DNA of 9,705 bases from Oscillospiraceae bacterium (GTDB taxonomy: Bacteria > Bacillota > Clostridia > Oscillospirales > Oscillospiraceae): positions 1-9,705 of the forward strand of contig JAFRAF010000165.1 of NCBI GenBank assembly GCA_017405545.1, read 5' to 3'. A model generated the notes under the pieces. It saw only the letters and a list, made by a program, of their open reading frames with translations. It had not been told where the DNA came from and made no database searches. Positions 1-7,743 of the stretch are shown piece after piece (within the stretch, counting starts at the first letter, position 1; each line of letters begins with the position of its first letter). The position numbers and the translations under genes are program-made.

Positions 1-1361
1 GAGACGGCCTCGATCTTCTCAAGGATGCTCATATCGGATGAATAGGAGAATCTGAAGTCGGAGGGCTCGTCGCACAGACGGATGACCTCTCTGGCCAGCT
101 CCTCGCCTCCGGCTCCGCCCTTGCCCCACACGTCGCAGTGTATTGCGTTGACATTCAGAGCCAGGCACTTTTCTTTTACAAGGTCCACCTCAGCCTGGGT
201 GTCGGTGGGGAAGCGGTTAATGGCTACCACTACAGGCAGTCCGTAGACGCTGGATATGTTGTCAACGTGTCTGAGCAGGTTGGGAAGGCCGAGCTCCAGG
301 GCGTTCAGATCCTCCTTGCCCAGCTCGTTCTTATCAGCGCCGCCGTGGAGCTTCAGAGCTCTTACGGTCGCGACCACCACCACAGCGTCGGGCTTGAGGT
401 CGGCGAAGCGGCACTTGATATCCAGGAATTTCTCAGCTCCCAGGTCAGCGCCGAAGCCTGCCTCAGTGATGCAGTAGTCGCCCAGCTTCAGCGCCAGCTT
501 TGTGGATACAACACTGCTGCAGCCGTGGGCTATATTTGCGAAGGGACCGCCGTGTACCAGAGCAGGGTTGTTCTCAAGGGTCTGTACCAAGTTGGGGTTG
601 ATGGCGTCGGCCAGAAGAGCGGCCATGGCGCCGTTGGCGTTCAGGTCTGCCGCGGTGACGGGCTTGCCGTCATAGGTGAGGCCCACGATTATGCGGCCAA
701 GACGCTCCTTGAGGTCCATGATATCGGTGGCAAGGCAGAAGATGGCCATTATCTCGCAGGCTGCGGTGATGTCGAAGCCGTCCTCTCTGGGGCAGCCGTT
801 GGTGGCTCCGCCCAGACCGCCGACTATGTTTCTGAGCTGTCTGTCGTTCATGTCGAGGCAGCGCTTCCAGGTCACGCTTTTGGGGTCTATGTTCAGCTTG
901 TTGCCCTGGAATATATGGTTGTCCACCATTGCGGCCAGCAGGTTATTGGCGGTGCTTATGGCGTGGAAGTCGCCGTTGAAATGGAGGTTTATGTCCTCCA
1001 TGGGTACCACCTGGGCGTGTCCGCCGCCTGTGGCTCCGCCCTTTATACCGAATACGGGGCCGAGAGAGGGCTCACGCAGGTCGATCATCGCCTTTTTGCC
1101 GATACGGTTGAGCGCGTCGCCCAGTCCGATTGTGACGGTTGTCTTGCCCTCGCCGGCGGAGGTGGGGGTCAGAGCAGTTACCAAAACAAGCTTTCCGTCC
1201 GGTTTGTCACGGAGATCGGATAAAAGCTTAAGATCAATCTTCGCCTTTTTCTTTCCGTACTGTTCCAGATACTTATCCGGGATACCGATTTCCTCGGCCA
1301 GAGCGGGGATGCTTTTAAATGTAGCCTCCTGGGCAATTTCAATGTCTGATTTGATCTGCAT
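1..1361 (-). CDS. fhs: Formate-tetrahydrofolate ligase, C-terminus cut off by the window edge
   Basis: This cytosolic enzyme joins formate to tetrahydrofolate using ATP, giving 10-formyl-THF, the entry step of the folate one-carbon pathway and of the methyl branch in acetogens. My own reading of the minus strand from the ATG at 1361 gives 453 codons with no stop; the family is usually about 556 residues, so roughly the last 100 lie outside the window. The protein starts [15 protein letters not shown]-loop reads TSAGEGKT at residues 67-74, a glycine-rich family signature [10 protein letters not shown] lies at about 105-114, and the second family signature [12 protein letters not shown] is at 330-341. 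An AAGGAG ribosome site (1380-1375) lies 13 nt before the ATG, which is rather far, but the N-terminus fits the family. It starts 24 bp after the metF stop, so co-transcription with metF and the corrinoid gene is likely. Family identity is near certain. Confidence 0.96.
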   Translation of the reverse strand, partial: MQIKSDIEIAQEATFKSIPALAEEIGIPDKYLEQYGKKKAKIDLKLLSDLRDKPDGKLVLVTALTPTSAGEGKTTVTIGLGDALNRIGKKAMIDLREPSLGPVFGIKGGATGGGHAQVVPMEDINLHFNGDFHAISTANNLLAAMVDNHIFQGNKLNIDPKSVTWKRCLDMNDRQLRNIVGGLGGATNGCPREDGFDITAACEIMAIFCLATDIMDLKERLGRIIVGLTYDGKPVTAADLNANGAMAALLADAINPNLVQTLENNPALVHGGPFANIAHGCSSVVSTKLALKLGDYCITEAGFGADLGAEKFLDIKCRFADLKPDAVVVVATVRALKLHGGADKNELGKEDLNALELGLPNLLRHVDNISSVYGLPVVVAINRFPTDTQAEVDLVKEKCLALNVNAIHCDVWGKGGAGGEELAREVIRLCDEPSDFRFSYSSDMSILEKIEAV

Positions 1362-1385
1362 TTGAATATCGGAGCTCCTTTACAT

Positions 1386-2279
1386 TTAATAATTATTATT
1401 TGTTTTGATTCCTGAACCGGAAATGCCGGACATCTCCAGTATTTCTGAAATATCATTACTCTTGTTAAGAGCATATAAATGAAGGCCGTCAATGCCAGCA
1501 TTTATGTAGTCATACAGCAGCTCGACCGTGAATTCCTTGCCGGCTTTTTTAAAGCCTTCGGGATCCTTGTAATAGCGGCTTATTATCTCAGCCAGCTGCC
1601 TGGGTATAGAGCATCCGTTCATGGAAAGAGCCATGCGTATGGTGGCGTCCTTGTCCAGAACGGGCATGATGCCCACATCTATGGGCAGATTTATTCCCGC
1701 GCCGCGTATCATGTCTACCCAGCGCTTGTAATTGTCGATGTCAAAGCAGAGCTGGGTGATGATATAGTCCGCGCCGCAGTCAGCCTTGTGCTTTAAGTGG
1801 GCGATGTCGGATTTAAAGCTTGGTGCGGAGATGTGCTTTTCAGGGGCGGCGCCCATGGCGATGGTGAACCTGCTGCCGTACAGCTTTCTGATATAGCTTA
1901 TGAGCTCGCTGGCGTGATTAAAGTCCCCGCGTGTGTCGGTCCAGCCTTCCGGGAAATCACCCAGCAGGACCAGAAGATGGTCAACACCCATATTCAGATA
2001 GTTGTCCAGCTCTTTTTTCACGTTATCCCTGGTATGGCCCATACAGGTAAAATGGGTCACCGCCCTGCATTGTCCGCTGTCCTGTATGGCACGGCAGATC
2101 TCGATGTTTTTACCGACAGTGCTGCCGCCTGCGCCGTATGTGCAGCTTATGTAGTCCGGGTTGAAGTCATACAGGCGCTTCAGAACACGCAGAAGGCCGT
2201 CTATGGGCTTGTCATCCTTGGGAGGAAACACCTCAAAGGAGAAGGCCATGCGTTCTCTCATGATCTCAGGCACTGTCAT
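1386..2279 (-). CDS. metF: Methylenetetrahydrofolate reductase (MetF family)
   Basis: The enzyme reduces 5,10-methylene-THF to 5-methyl-THF, which feeds methionine synthesis or, in acetogens, methyl transfer to a corrinoid protein. Numbered from the ATG at 2279 (297 aa, normal for the short bacterial form), the SFEVFPPK segment at 14-21 holds Glu16, matching the catalytic Glu of E. coli MetF (SFEFFPP). LLGD ends in Asp108, matching the flavin-contacting Asp, and ITQLCFD holds Gln176, the folate-contacting Gln. GIMPV and HLYALN near the C-terminus also fit the TIM-barrel fold. An in-frame ATG lies two codons upstream at 2285 (MTMTV). The ribosome site AAAGGGG sits only 2 nt from that ATG but 8 nt from the one at 2279, so I prefer 2279. 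The gene lies 45 bp after the corrinoid gene and 24 bp before fhs, as expected for one operon. The electron donor cannot be read from the sequence, and no MetV-like partner is in the window. Confidence 0.95.
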   Translation of the reverse strand: MTVPEIMRERMAFSFEVFPPKDDKPIDGLLRVLKRLYDFNPDYISCTYGAGGSTVGKNIEICRAIQDSGQCRAVTHFTCMGHTRDNVKKELDNYLNMGVDHLLVLLGDFPEGWTDTRGDFNHASELISYIRKLYGSRFTIAMGAAPEKHISAPSFKSDIAHLKHKADCGADYIITQLCFDIDNYKRWVDMIRGAGINLPIDVGIMPVLDKDATIRMALSMNGCSIPRQLAEIISRYYKDPEGFKKAGKEFTVELLYDYINAGIDGLHLYALNKSNDISEILEMSGISGSGIKTNNNY

Positions 2280-2324
2280 AGTCATTACCCCTTTGCAAAA
2301 AAAGATTGAAAACGTCAGCGGTAT

Positions 2325-2951
2325 CTATTGCCGGACGAATTCCTTCGCTTTGACCGCGGCGGCTGCCGCGTCGGGTGTGTAGGCGTCGGCGCCGATCATA
2401 GCGGCGTATTCCTCGTTTACCGGGGCGCCTCCCACCATGATCTTAACGCGGTCCCGCAGGCCGGCGTCACGGATGGCGTCCACAGTTGCCCTCATGGCCT
2501 CCATGGTAGTGGTGAGCAGGGCGGAGAGACCGACCAGTTTACAGTCCGGATTATCCTTAAGGGCCTTGACAAACATCTCCGGGCTTACGTCCGCGCCCAG
2601 GTCGATAACCTCGAAGCCGGCGCTTTCCACCATCATGGCCACAAGGTTTTTTCCTATGTCGTGCTTATCCCCCTGGACGGTGCCTATGATGAACTTGCCC
2701 TTGGACACGGTGTTTTCATCCATGAGATACGGCTTGACAATAGCCGCGCCGTCTTTCATGGTCTGCGCGGAGGCCATCATCTCTGGAAGAAAAATCTCAT
2801 CGCGCTGGAACATGCCGCCTATTTCATCCATGGCCTCGATCATGGCGCTTATGATCTCCATCGGCTCGGCGCCGTCGTCCAGCGCCTCCTGTACCATTGC
2901 TTCTATTTTTCGAGTTCGTCCTCTTAAGACGGCTTTTTTGATCTTTTCCAT
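2325..2951 (-). CDS. Cobalamin-binding (corrinoid) methyl-carrier protein, MtmC/MttC/MetH-like
   Basis: This is a 208-residue two-domain B12 protein of the kind that carries a methyl group on cobalt between methyltransferases. Residues about 1-80 form the helical cap domain (FLPEMMASAQTMKDG at 54-68). Residues from about 86 form the Rossmann-like B12 domain with the base-off signature GDKHDIG at 94-100, where His97 is the expected lower cobalt ligand. The companion motifs GLSALLTTTM and MVGGAPV follow. The length matches stand-alone corrinoid proteins of methylamine, methanol and methoxy-compound systems. The start at 2951 is chosen because GGGAG lies 6 nt upstream and MEKIKKAV begins the cap domain; an open frame reaches 3113 but would overlap tmcAL. 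No MtaB/MttB/MtvB-like or methyl-THF methyltransferase gene is visible, so the substrate is unknown. Its place before metF and fhs suggests it receives or donates methyl groups at the methyl-THF level, possibly as part of a split methionine synthase. That role is inference. Confidence 0.9.
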   Translation of the reverse strand: MEKIKKAVLRGRTRKIEAMVQEALDDGAEPMEIISAMIEAMDEIGGMFQRDEIFLPEMMASAQTMKDGAAIVKPYLMDENTVSKGKFIIGTVQGDKHDIGKNLVAMMVESAGFEVIDLGADVSPEMFVKALKDNPDCKLVGLSALLTTTMEAMRATVDAIRDAGLRDRVKIMVGGAPVNEEYAAMIGADAYTPDAAAAAVKAKEFVRQ

Positions 2952-3033
2952 AGCTGACTCCCGGGGACAATTGCCCAAAATGATATAATGAAAAGCAGAC
3001 AGAAAAACGCGATAAAATGTCGTATACGCAATT

Positions 3034-3062
3034 ATTATAATACAGTTGCCGCGAAATAAAAA
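3034..3062 (-). promoter_or_regulatory. Possible promoter of the corrinoid-metF-fhs genes
   Basis: On the minus strand a perfect TATAAT (3039 to 3034) lies 82 bp before the corrinoid ATG in an AT-rich stretch, between the tmcAL stop and the corrinoid gene. The matching -35 (TTTTTA, 17 bp away) is poor, so this is a weak call. It implies a leader of about 75 nt, too short for a SAM or cobalamin riboswitch. I see no conserved riboswitch core in it. Confidence 0.35.
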
Positions 3063-3076
3063 GTGTTTTTTAATAT

Positions 3077-4285
3077 TCAGCAAATGTGCATATATACCGG
3101 GCTCTGCTGCCACTCTTGTCCAGCACTTCGCCGATATACCTGGGGACAGGCCAGCGCCCAGAGATCTGTAGACGCCGCTTCAAGCTCAAATATATGCCTG
3201 GCTTCGGGTCCCAGCGCCTTTGCATCGGCCGACCTGCTTATTATGGGAAGAGGGGAGCGACTGCCTATTTCGCCCAGCAGCTTACGCCCTTTGTCATTGA
3301 ATGCAAGCACCCTGAGATAGGGAGGGCAGCCTTGAGCGTCGGAGGCCTTTATGCCGAGGCAGGCGCACAGAAGCATGCGCCTTATGCGGGACATGGCATA
3401 GCGCTTTGTCTTGGTGTGTACGAGTATGGACTCTATGTCCGGGTCTGTACGGGCGAATTTCATAAAGCGCATGTAAAGCCCCTCAGAGCCGTCGGGGAGG
3501 TCGGCGAAGTCGTCCTCTTTAAACGCCCTGAGCCGGGACAGGAGGGCGAGCTCGCAGTTTTTCATGAGCACGGGGGCTCCGCCGGAGCGGAAGTCCTCGG
3601 CATATATCTCCATGGCGCTCTCGGGTACATTTTCAGCGAACTCCCGGCTGTCCGGACTTATGGCCCTGAGATGTGCGGCGGAGGGGAGCTGGCCGGGGCG
3701 GGGAGCGGCGTCATGGCCTGCGCCGGAGCGCTTCACTGTGATGGGCACAATGCCTGATTCCAGCTTCCGCAGCGTCTTTAGATACTCTATGCCCAGTATG
3801 TTGTTGGGCTCGCCCAGAAGGAGGGCGCTTTCTGCGGACAGCTCTTCCACAGCCCTCTGCCGGGCGGAGGCGTAGGATATGCCGCTTTGCAGCTTTTGAC
3901 GGATGATCGCGTCAAGCTGCGGGCTCAACAGCATGTTCGCCGCTTCGGACAGGGCGTTTATTTCCCCGCATTCACTGCCGAAGGAGATGTGACTGCATAC
4001 GCCCGAGGCCTCCAGCAGGCTCACGCCGCCCCGGGCAAAGCCCTCGGCGGAGGAGAGAGCCCAGGGGAGGGGAAGCTCCGCTACCAGGTCCGCGCCAGAC
4101 AGGACGGCGGCCTTGGCCCGGGATAGCTTGTTTATCATGGCGAAGTCGCCCCTCTGGGTGAAGTTCCCGCTCATAACGCAGAAGACGGCGCAGTCTTCAC
4201 CGAGCATACGCCTTGTCTCGGTTATATGATAGGCGTGCCCCTTATGAAAGGGGTTGTATTCACATATGATTCCGGCAGTTTTCAT
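3077..4285 (-). CDS. tmcAL: tRNA(Met) cytidine acetate ligase (TmcAL, former YlbM/DUF795 nucleotidyltransferase)
   Basis: TmcAL makes N4-acetylcytidine at the wobble base C34 of elongator tRNA(Met). It activates free acetate with ATP to acetyl-adenylate, so unlike TmcA it does not need acetyl-CoA. The 402-residue product has the expected length. The N-terminus GIICEYNPFHKGHAYH contains the nucleotidyltransferase HxGH motif (HKGH, 14-17). It is followed by MSGNFTQRGDFA at 38-49, HISFGSECGE near residue 100 and GEPNNILGIEYLKTL in the middle, all typical of the family. The ATG at 4285 has GGTGA 7 nt upstream; another ATG 5 bp upstream, in a different frame, stops after one codon. The gene diverges from ackA, whose product interconverts acetate and acetyl phosphate. 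Association of this family with acetate kinase genes is common in Firmicutes as far as I recall. Confidence 0.93.
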   Translation of the reverse strand: MKTAGIICEYNPFHKGHAYHITETRRMLGEDCAVFCVMSGNFTQRGDFAMINKLSRAKAAVLSGADLVAELPLPWALSSAEGFARGGVSLLEASGVCSHISFGSECGEINALSEAANMLLSPQLDAIIRQKLQSGISYASARQRAVEELSAESALLLGEPNNILGIEYLKTLRKLESGIVPITVKRSGAGHDAAPRPGQLPSAAHLRAISPDSREFAENVPESAMEIYAEDFRSGGAPVLMKNCELALLSRLRAFKEDDFADLPDGSEGLYMRFMKFARTDPDIESILVHTKTKRYAMSRIRRMLLCACLGIKASDAQGCPPYLRVLAFNDKGRKLLGEIGSRSPLPIISRSADAKALGPEARHIFELEAASTDLWALACPQVYRRSAGQEWQQSPVYMHIC

Positions 4286-4323
4286 TGCATTGTCACCGCT
4301 ATAGGATTTTGTTAAAAAAGTTG

Positions 4324-4352
4324 TTGAGATTTCCGTTCTTTTGTATTAAAAT
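4324..4352 (+). promoter_or_regulatory. Sigma-A-type promoter of ackA
   Basis: TTGAGA (4324-4329), a 17-bp spacer and TAAAAT (4347-4352) form a good housekeeping promoter reading toward ackA. Transcription would start near 4359, leaving a leader of about 72 nt with no obvious riboswitch. The divergent tmcAL promoter must lie in the same 145-bp gap, but I cannot place it with confidence. Confidence 0.75.
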
Positions 4353-4430
4353 ATATGATTGGAATTCAGTCATGTATTTAAGCTATATTTTATCTTAAAA
4401 GTGCAAATAATTCAAGAAAGGAAACTGACC

Positions 4431-5627
4431 ATGAACATTCTTGTAATCAACGCGGGAAGCTCTTCTCTGAAGTATCAGCTCTTTGATATGGATAATGAGA
4501 CTGTCCTTGCAAAAGGCCTCTGCGAGCGTATCGGTATTGACGGACATCTGAAGCACACCCCTAACAACGGCAAGCCCGTCTTCAATGAGGATATCGCGCT
4601 GCCTGATCACGCCGTGGCTATACAGGCTGTTATTGATAAGCTGACCAGTGCTGAGTACGGTGTTGTCTCGGCCATGAGCGAGATCGACGCTGTCGGTCAC
4701 CGTGTCGTTCACGGCGGCGAGCATTTTGCACAATCCACTCTCATCACTGATGAGGTTATGAAAGCTATCGAGGACTGCATCCCCCTGGCTCCTCTCCACA
4801 ACCCGGCGAATATCACCGGTATCGAGGCCTGCACAAAGGTCATCGGCAATGTGCCCCAGGTGGCGGTATTCGACACCGCTTTCCATCAGAGCATGCCCAG
4901 CAAGGCATACACATATGCGGTGCCTCACAAGTACTATGACGAGTACAAGGTCCGCCGCTACGGCTTCCATGGCACATCCCACAGATATGTGACCGACAGA
5001 GCCGCCGCTCTTCTCGGCAAGCCCGTTGAGGATGTCAATATCATCACCTGCCATATGGGCAACGGTTCCTCCATCTGCGCCGTAAAGGGCGGCAAATCCG
5101 TAGATACCTCTATGGGCTTCACCCCCATAGCCGGCCTGCCCATGGGTACCCGCTGCGGCGATCTGGACGTCAGCGTCATGGAATTCATCATGAAGAAGGA
5201 CGGACTGGACATCGACGCCATGATGAAGGTACTCAACAAGGAATCCGGTGTTCTGGGTATATCCGGCACCTCCTCCGACTTCCGTGATCTGGACATGGCT
5301 GCCGAAAAGGGCGACAAGCGCGCCGCTCTGGCCCTGGATGTATTCACCTACAGCGTTGCAAAGACCGTGGGCGCATACGCCGTGGCTCTGGGCAAGGTGG
5401 ATGCCATCGTATTCACCGCCGGTATTGGCGAGAACTCCGCCTCCGTGCGTAAGGCCATAGCCGATCAGCTGGGCGTTCTGGGCGTTGCCATCGACGACGA
5501 GAAGAACAAGGTCCGCGGCGAGGAAGTGGATATCTCCGCTGCCGACGCCAAGGTCAAGGCTTTCATCATCCCCACCAACGAAGAGCTGGTCCTTGCCCGC
5601 GACACCAAGGAGATCGCCAGCAAATAA
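4431..5627 (+). CDS. ackA: Acetate kinase
   Basis: Acetate kinase interconverts acetyl phosphate plus ADP with acetate plus ATP, the substrate-level ATP step of acetate-producing fermentation. The 398-residue protein matches the Methanosarcina thermophila enzyme position by position: Asn7 in NAGSSSLK, Arg91 (RVVHGGEHF), His123 (PLHNPAN), Asp148 (VFDTAFHQ), His180 (GFHGTSH), Arg241 (MGTRCGDLD) and Glu384 (PTNEELVLA). All residues tied to catalysis or nucleotide binding are present, as is FTAGIGENS, so the enzyme should be active. The start at 4431 is fixed by AAAGGA 8 nt upstream; the frame stays open back to about 4359, but that extension overlaps the promoter start region. The usual partner pta is not in this window. 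The gene is apparently monocistronic, with its own promoter and a strong hairpin after the stop. Confidence 0.98.
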   Translation: MNILVINAGSSSLKYQLFDMDNETVLAKGLCERIGIDGHLKHTPNNGKPVFNEDIALPDHAVAIQAVIDKLTSAEYGVVSAMSEIDAVGHRVVHGGEHFAQSTLITDEVMKAIEDCIPLAPLHNPANITGIEACTKVIGNVPQVAVFDTAFHQSMPSKAYTYAVPHKYYDEYKVRRYGFHGTSHRYVTDRAAALLGKPVEDVNIITCHMGNGSSICAVKGGKSVDTSMGFTPIAGLPMGTRCGDLDVSVMEFIMKKDGLDIDAMMKVLNKESGVLGISGTSSDFRDLDMAAEKGDKRAALALDVFTYSVAKTVGAYAVALGKVDAIVFTAGIGENSASVRKAIADQLGVLGVAIDDEKNKVRGEEVDISAADAKVKAFIIPTNEELVLARDTKEIASK

Positions 5628-5663
5628 GAGTACGACCGTACAGATAACGATCATATAAGAATT

Positions 5664-5696
5664 TAACGGGAAGGATATCAGATGTCCTTCCCGTTA
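5664..5696. terminator. Strong inverted repeat between convergent genes, probable bidirectional terminator
   Basis: Two perfect 12-base arms (5664-5675, TAACGGGAAGGA, and 5685-5696) enclose a 9-base loop, TATCAGATG, whose ends can pair further. The hairpin lies 36 bp after the ackA stop and 15 bp after the end of the convergent aldolase-family gene. The T tract is poor on both sides, so it is not a textbook intrinsic terminator, but position and symmetry suggest it stops or stabilises transcripts from both directions. Confidence 0.75.
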
Positions 5697-5711
5697 TTGA
5701 TTCCATGGCCC

Positions 5712-6356
5712 TTATTTGCCCTGCCCGTAGTGATTTGTGATGAAGTCCCTCATATATGCCACATTTTCATCTGATATGATAAAGGGCTTGCCTATGGTCA
5801 GGGACATCTGATATATCTGTGCTGTCATCTCCAGCACCGTACTGACTTTAAAGGCCTCGTCCATGTCCGCTCCCACGCAAACGGCCCCGTGATTGGCTAT
5901 GAGGCAGGCGAATGCGCCGCCACCGAGAGCTTCAGCCACGTTCCGCGCCAGCTCCGACGAGCCGGGAAGGGCGTATTTTGTACATCTGCATGTCCCGGCG
6001 ATGACCTGGGCCGCCTCATCGTTGATGGGCGGTATGTCCATGTGCAGACAGGCGAAGACCTGTGAATACACGGGATGGGTGTGAATGACGGCGTTTATGT
6101 CCTGCCTGGCGTTTAAAACGCTTATATGCATGCCCGCTTCCACCGTGGGCTTGCGTGTGCCCTCAACGATATTGCCCCTGGCGTCCATTACTACCACGTC
6201 ATCCTCCGTGATGCTGTTGTAGGGCATACCGCTGGGTGTGAGATATATGAGACCCGAGTCCCTGTCGCGTACGCTTATATTACCCCATGTGGCCACGGTC
6301 AGACCGGAATTCAGCATCCTCAGCCCGGATTCCACAATATGTCTCTTGAAATTCAT
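5712..6356 (-). CDS. Class II aldolase/adducin family protein (L-fuculose-phosphate aldolase-like)
   Basis: This is a zinc-dependent enzyme of the family holding fuculose- and rhamnulose-phosphate aldolases, ribulose-5-phosphate 4-epimerase (AraD) and methylthioribulose-phosphate dehydratase (MtnB). The 214-residue protein has the FucA length. GNISVR lies at 25-30 and LTPSGMPY at 39-46, forming the phosphate-binding area. Glu73 (KPTVEAGMH) is the catalytic acid, and His92 and His94 (HTHP) with His156 (NHGAVCVG) are the zinc ligands, almost at E. coli FucA numbering. All key residues are kept, so it should be active, probably cleaving or rearranging a phosphorylated sugar, but the substrate cannot be read. 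GGAG lies 5 nt before the ATG at 6356. It follows the CoA-transferase gene by 57 bp on the same strand, so the two are probably one transcript. No sugar kinase, isomerase or transporter is nearby, which argues against a classical fucose or rhamnose operon. Confidence 0.88.
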   Translation of the reverse strand: MNFKRHIVESGLRMLNSGLTVATWGNISVRDRDSGLIYLTPSGMPYNSITEDDVVVMDARGNIVEGTRKPTVEAGMHISVLNARQDINAVIHTHPVYSQVFACLHMDIPPINDEAAQVIAGTCRCTKYALPGSSELARNVAEALGGGAFACLIANHGAVCVGADMDEAFKVSTVLEMTAQIYQMSLTIGKPFIISDENVAYMRDFITNHYGQGK

Positions 6357-6413
6357 GGAAGCTCCCTCTTTTCTGTATCGGTCGGATTTTTCGCGTACCG
6401 TAGAACTTTTGTC

Positions 6414-7706
6414 TCACCACAGCAGCATGTCCCTGGCCTTATCCCTGAGCTCATCCCGGAAATCCGGGTGCGCTATTTCTATAAGGGCCCGCATACGCTC
6501 TGAGAAGGTCCTGTCCTTGAGCCGCGCGACGCCGTACTCGGTGATGACGTAGTCCATCAGGTTACGGGATATGGACACGGCTGAGCCCTCGGGCAGGGCG
6601 GCCTGTATGGTGGATACCGTCCCGCCTTTTGCGGTGGAGCGCAGGGCTATGATGCCCTTGCCCCCTTTGGAGTGGAAGGAGCCGTAGGCGAAGTCCGTGG
6701 CCCCGCCAGTACCGGAATACAGGGCGTTGTCCAGCTGCTCTGAGCAGACCTGACCCGTAAGGTCTATGGCCAAGGCCGAATTGATGGATATCATGTTGTC
6801 GTGCTGAGCTATGACATACGGGTCGTTGACATATGCTGCCTCCCGGGCGCAGAAGGCGGGGTTGAAGTCCACGTAGTCGTACAGCTCGTCATTGCCTATC
6901 ATGAAGGTGAATACGGTCATGTCCCGGTTTAAGTTCTTCACACGGTTTGTGGCGTTGCCGTTTTTCATGAGGTCCCCTATGCAGGGACTGAGCATCTCCG
7001 TGTGAATGCCCAGATCGTTCTTGTTCGACAGGGCCCTTGCTATGGAGCAGGGCAGACTGCCTATGCCCAGCTGTATGGTGTCCCCGTCATTTACCAGCTC
7101 AGCTACGCTCTTTGATATCCTCTCCTCCACCTCGTTGACGGGGTAATCGGGGATTTGTATAAGGGGTTCGTCCGTCTCGTCGAGTATGTAGTTTGCCAGT
7201 TCTATGGGTATGTGAGTACCGAAGGTATGAGGCAGGTTGCGGTTGACCTCGAATACCACAATGTCGGCGGCGTCTATCAGGGCCCTTTCATCGCGGACTC
7301 CGCAGGAGCAGTATACATAGCCGAATCTGTCCATGGATGAGACGGTGAGGAACATGATATTTGGCGGCCTGCTGTCAAGGACGCAGTCGGCGATATAATG
7401 CAGGTTGTGGGGCGGGTATCCGATGTGCCGTACAGGGGCATTTTTCCGATGTACGGAGGTAAAAAAGGTGGATCTTACGTCAATGCGGCCTTCCAGCTCG
7501 GGCATGTGAAGAAAGGGATAGTCCTCATAGGGGTTCAGCCACACGATGACGTTTTCAACTCTGTCAGCTATTGTGTGTATGCGCCTGAATACGCTGCTGC
7601 TTATGTTGCAGTTGTGTCCTGTGGCAACGCAGTCGCCTGATTTTATCAGCGCCAGCGCGTCATCAAGGGATATGCGTTTTGATTCATACAGCTCCTGCTT
7701 TGTCAT
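6414..7706 (-). CDS. Acetyl-CoA hydrolase/CoA-transferase family protein (4-hydroxybutyrate CoA-transferase-like)
   Basis: This 430-residue enzyme belongs to the family of 4-hydroxybutyrate, butyryl-CoA and propionyl-CoA:acetate CoA-transferases, which move CoA between acyl groups through a glutamyl-CoA intermediate. Visible features are GDTIQLGIGSLP at about 208-219, GIHTEM with Glu237 as the expected catalytic glutamate (Glu238 in the Clostridium aminobutyricum 4-hydroxybutyrate enzyme), the glycine-rich GTGGATDFAYGS loop, and the C-terminal VITEYGVARLKDRT and IAHPDFRDEL motifs typical of the family. I do not see the ADHFTW or AFVDIAKAG motifs I associate with butyrate-producer But enzymes, so the 4-hydroxybutyrate-type or a generic acetate CoA-transferase is favoured, but the acyl substrate is open. 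The ATG at 7706 has a purine-rich AGAGAGG site about 10 nt upstream. It has its own promoter and leads a two-gene unit with the aldolase-family gene. Acetate released or used here would connect to ackA. Confidence 0.9.
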   Translation of the reverse strand: MTKQELYESKRISLDDALALIKSGDCVATGHNCNISSSVFRRIHTIADRVENVIVWLNPYEDYPFLHMPELEGRIDVRSTFFTSVHRKNAPVRHIGYPPHNLHYIADCVLDSRPPNIMFLTVSSMDRFGYVYCSCGVRDERALIDAADIVVFEVNRNLPHTFGTHIPIELANYILDETDEPLIQIPDYPVNEVEERISKSVAELVNDGDTIQLGIGSLPCSIARALSNKNDLGIHTEMLSPCIGDLMKNGNATNRVKNLNRDMTVFTFMIGNDELYDYVDFNPAFCAREAAYVNDPYVIAQHDNMISINSALAIDLTGQVCSEQLDNALYSGTGGATDFAYGSFHSKGGKGIIALRSTAKGGTVSTIQAALPEGSAVSISRNLMDYVITEYGVARLKDRTFSERMRALIEIAHPDFRDELRDKARDMLLW

Positions 7707-7743
7707 GTGCCGCCCGCCTCTCTTTGTTTAGTTTACCGTAAAA

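Noticed and set aside
138..1223. Open frame of 361 codons on the plus strand opposite fhs
   Set aside because: It lies entirely antisense to a well-conserved fhs gene, shows low-complexity Val/Gly/Ala-rich sequence and no family motif. It is a shadow of codon bias in the real gene.
1178..1501. Minus-strand open frame of 107 codons overlapping the fhs start and metF end
   Set aside because: It is out of frame with both real genes and has no family features.
2280..2324. T-rich run on the minus strand between the corrinoid gene and metF as a terminator
   Set aside because: Seven T in a row are present, but no stable GC-rich stem precedes them, so read-through into metF is expected.
2952..3113. 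Upstream extension of the corrinoid protein beginning MAAEPGIYAH
   Set aside because: It would overlap the end of tmcAL and run through the AT-rich promoter region. A proper ribosome site and the normal domain start are at 2951.
4395..5654. Open frame of 419 codons on the minus strand spanning all of ackA
   Set aside because: It mirrors ackA completely, whose catalytic residues are all present. The antisense protein is His/Gly/Val-rich with no recognisable domain and no promoter of its own.
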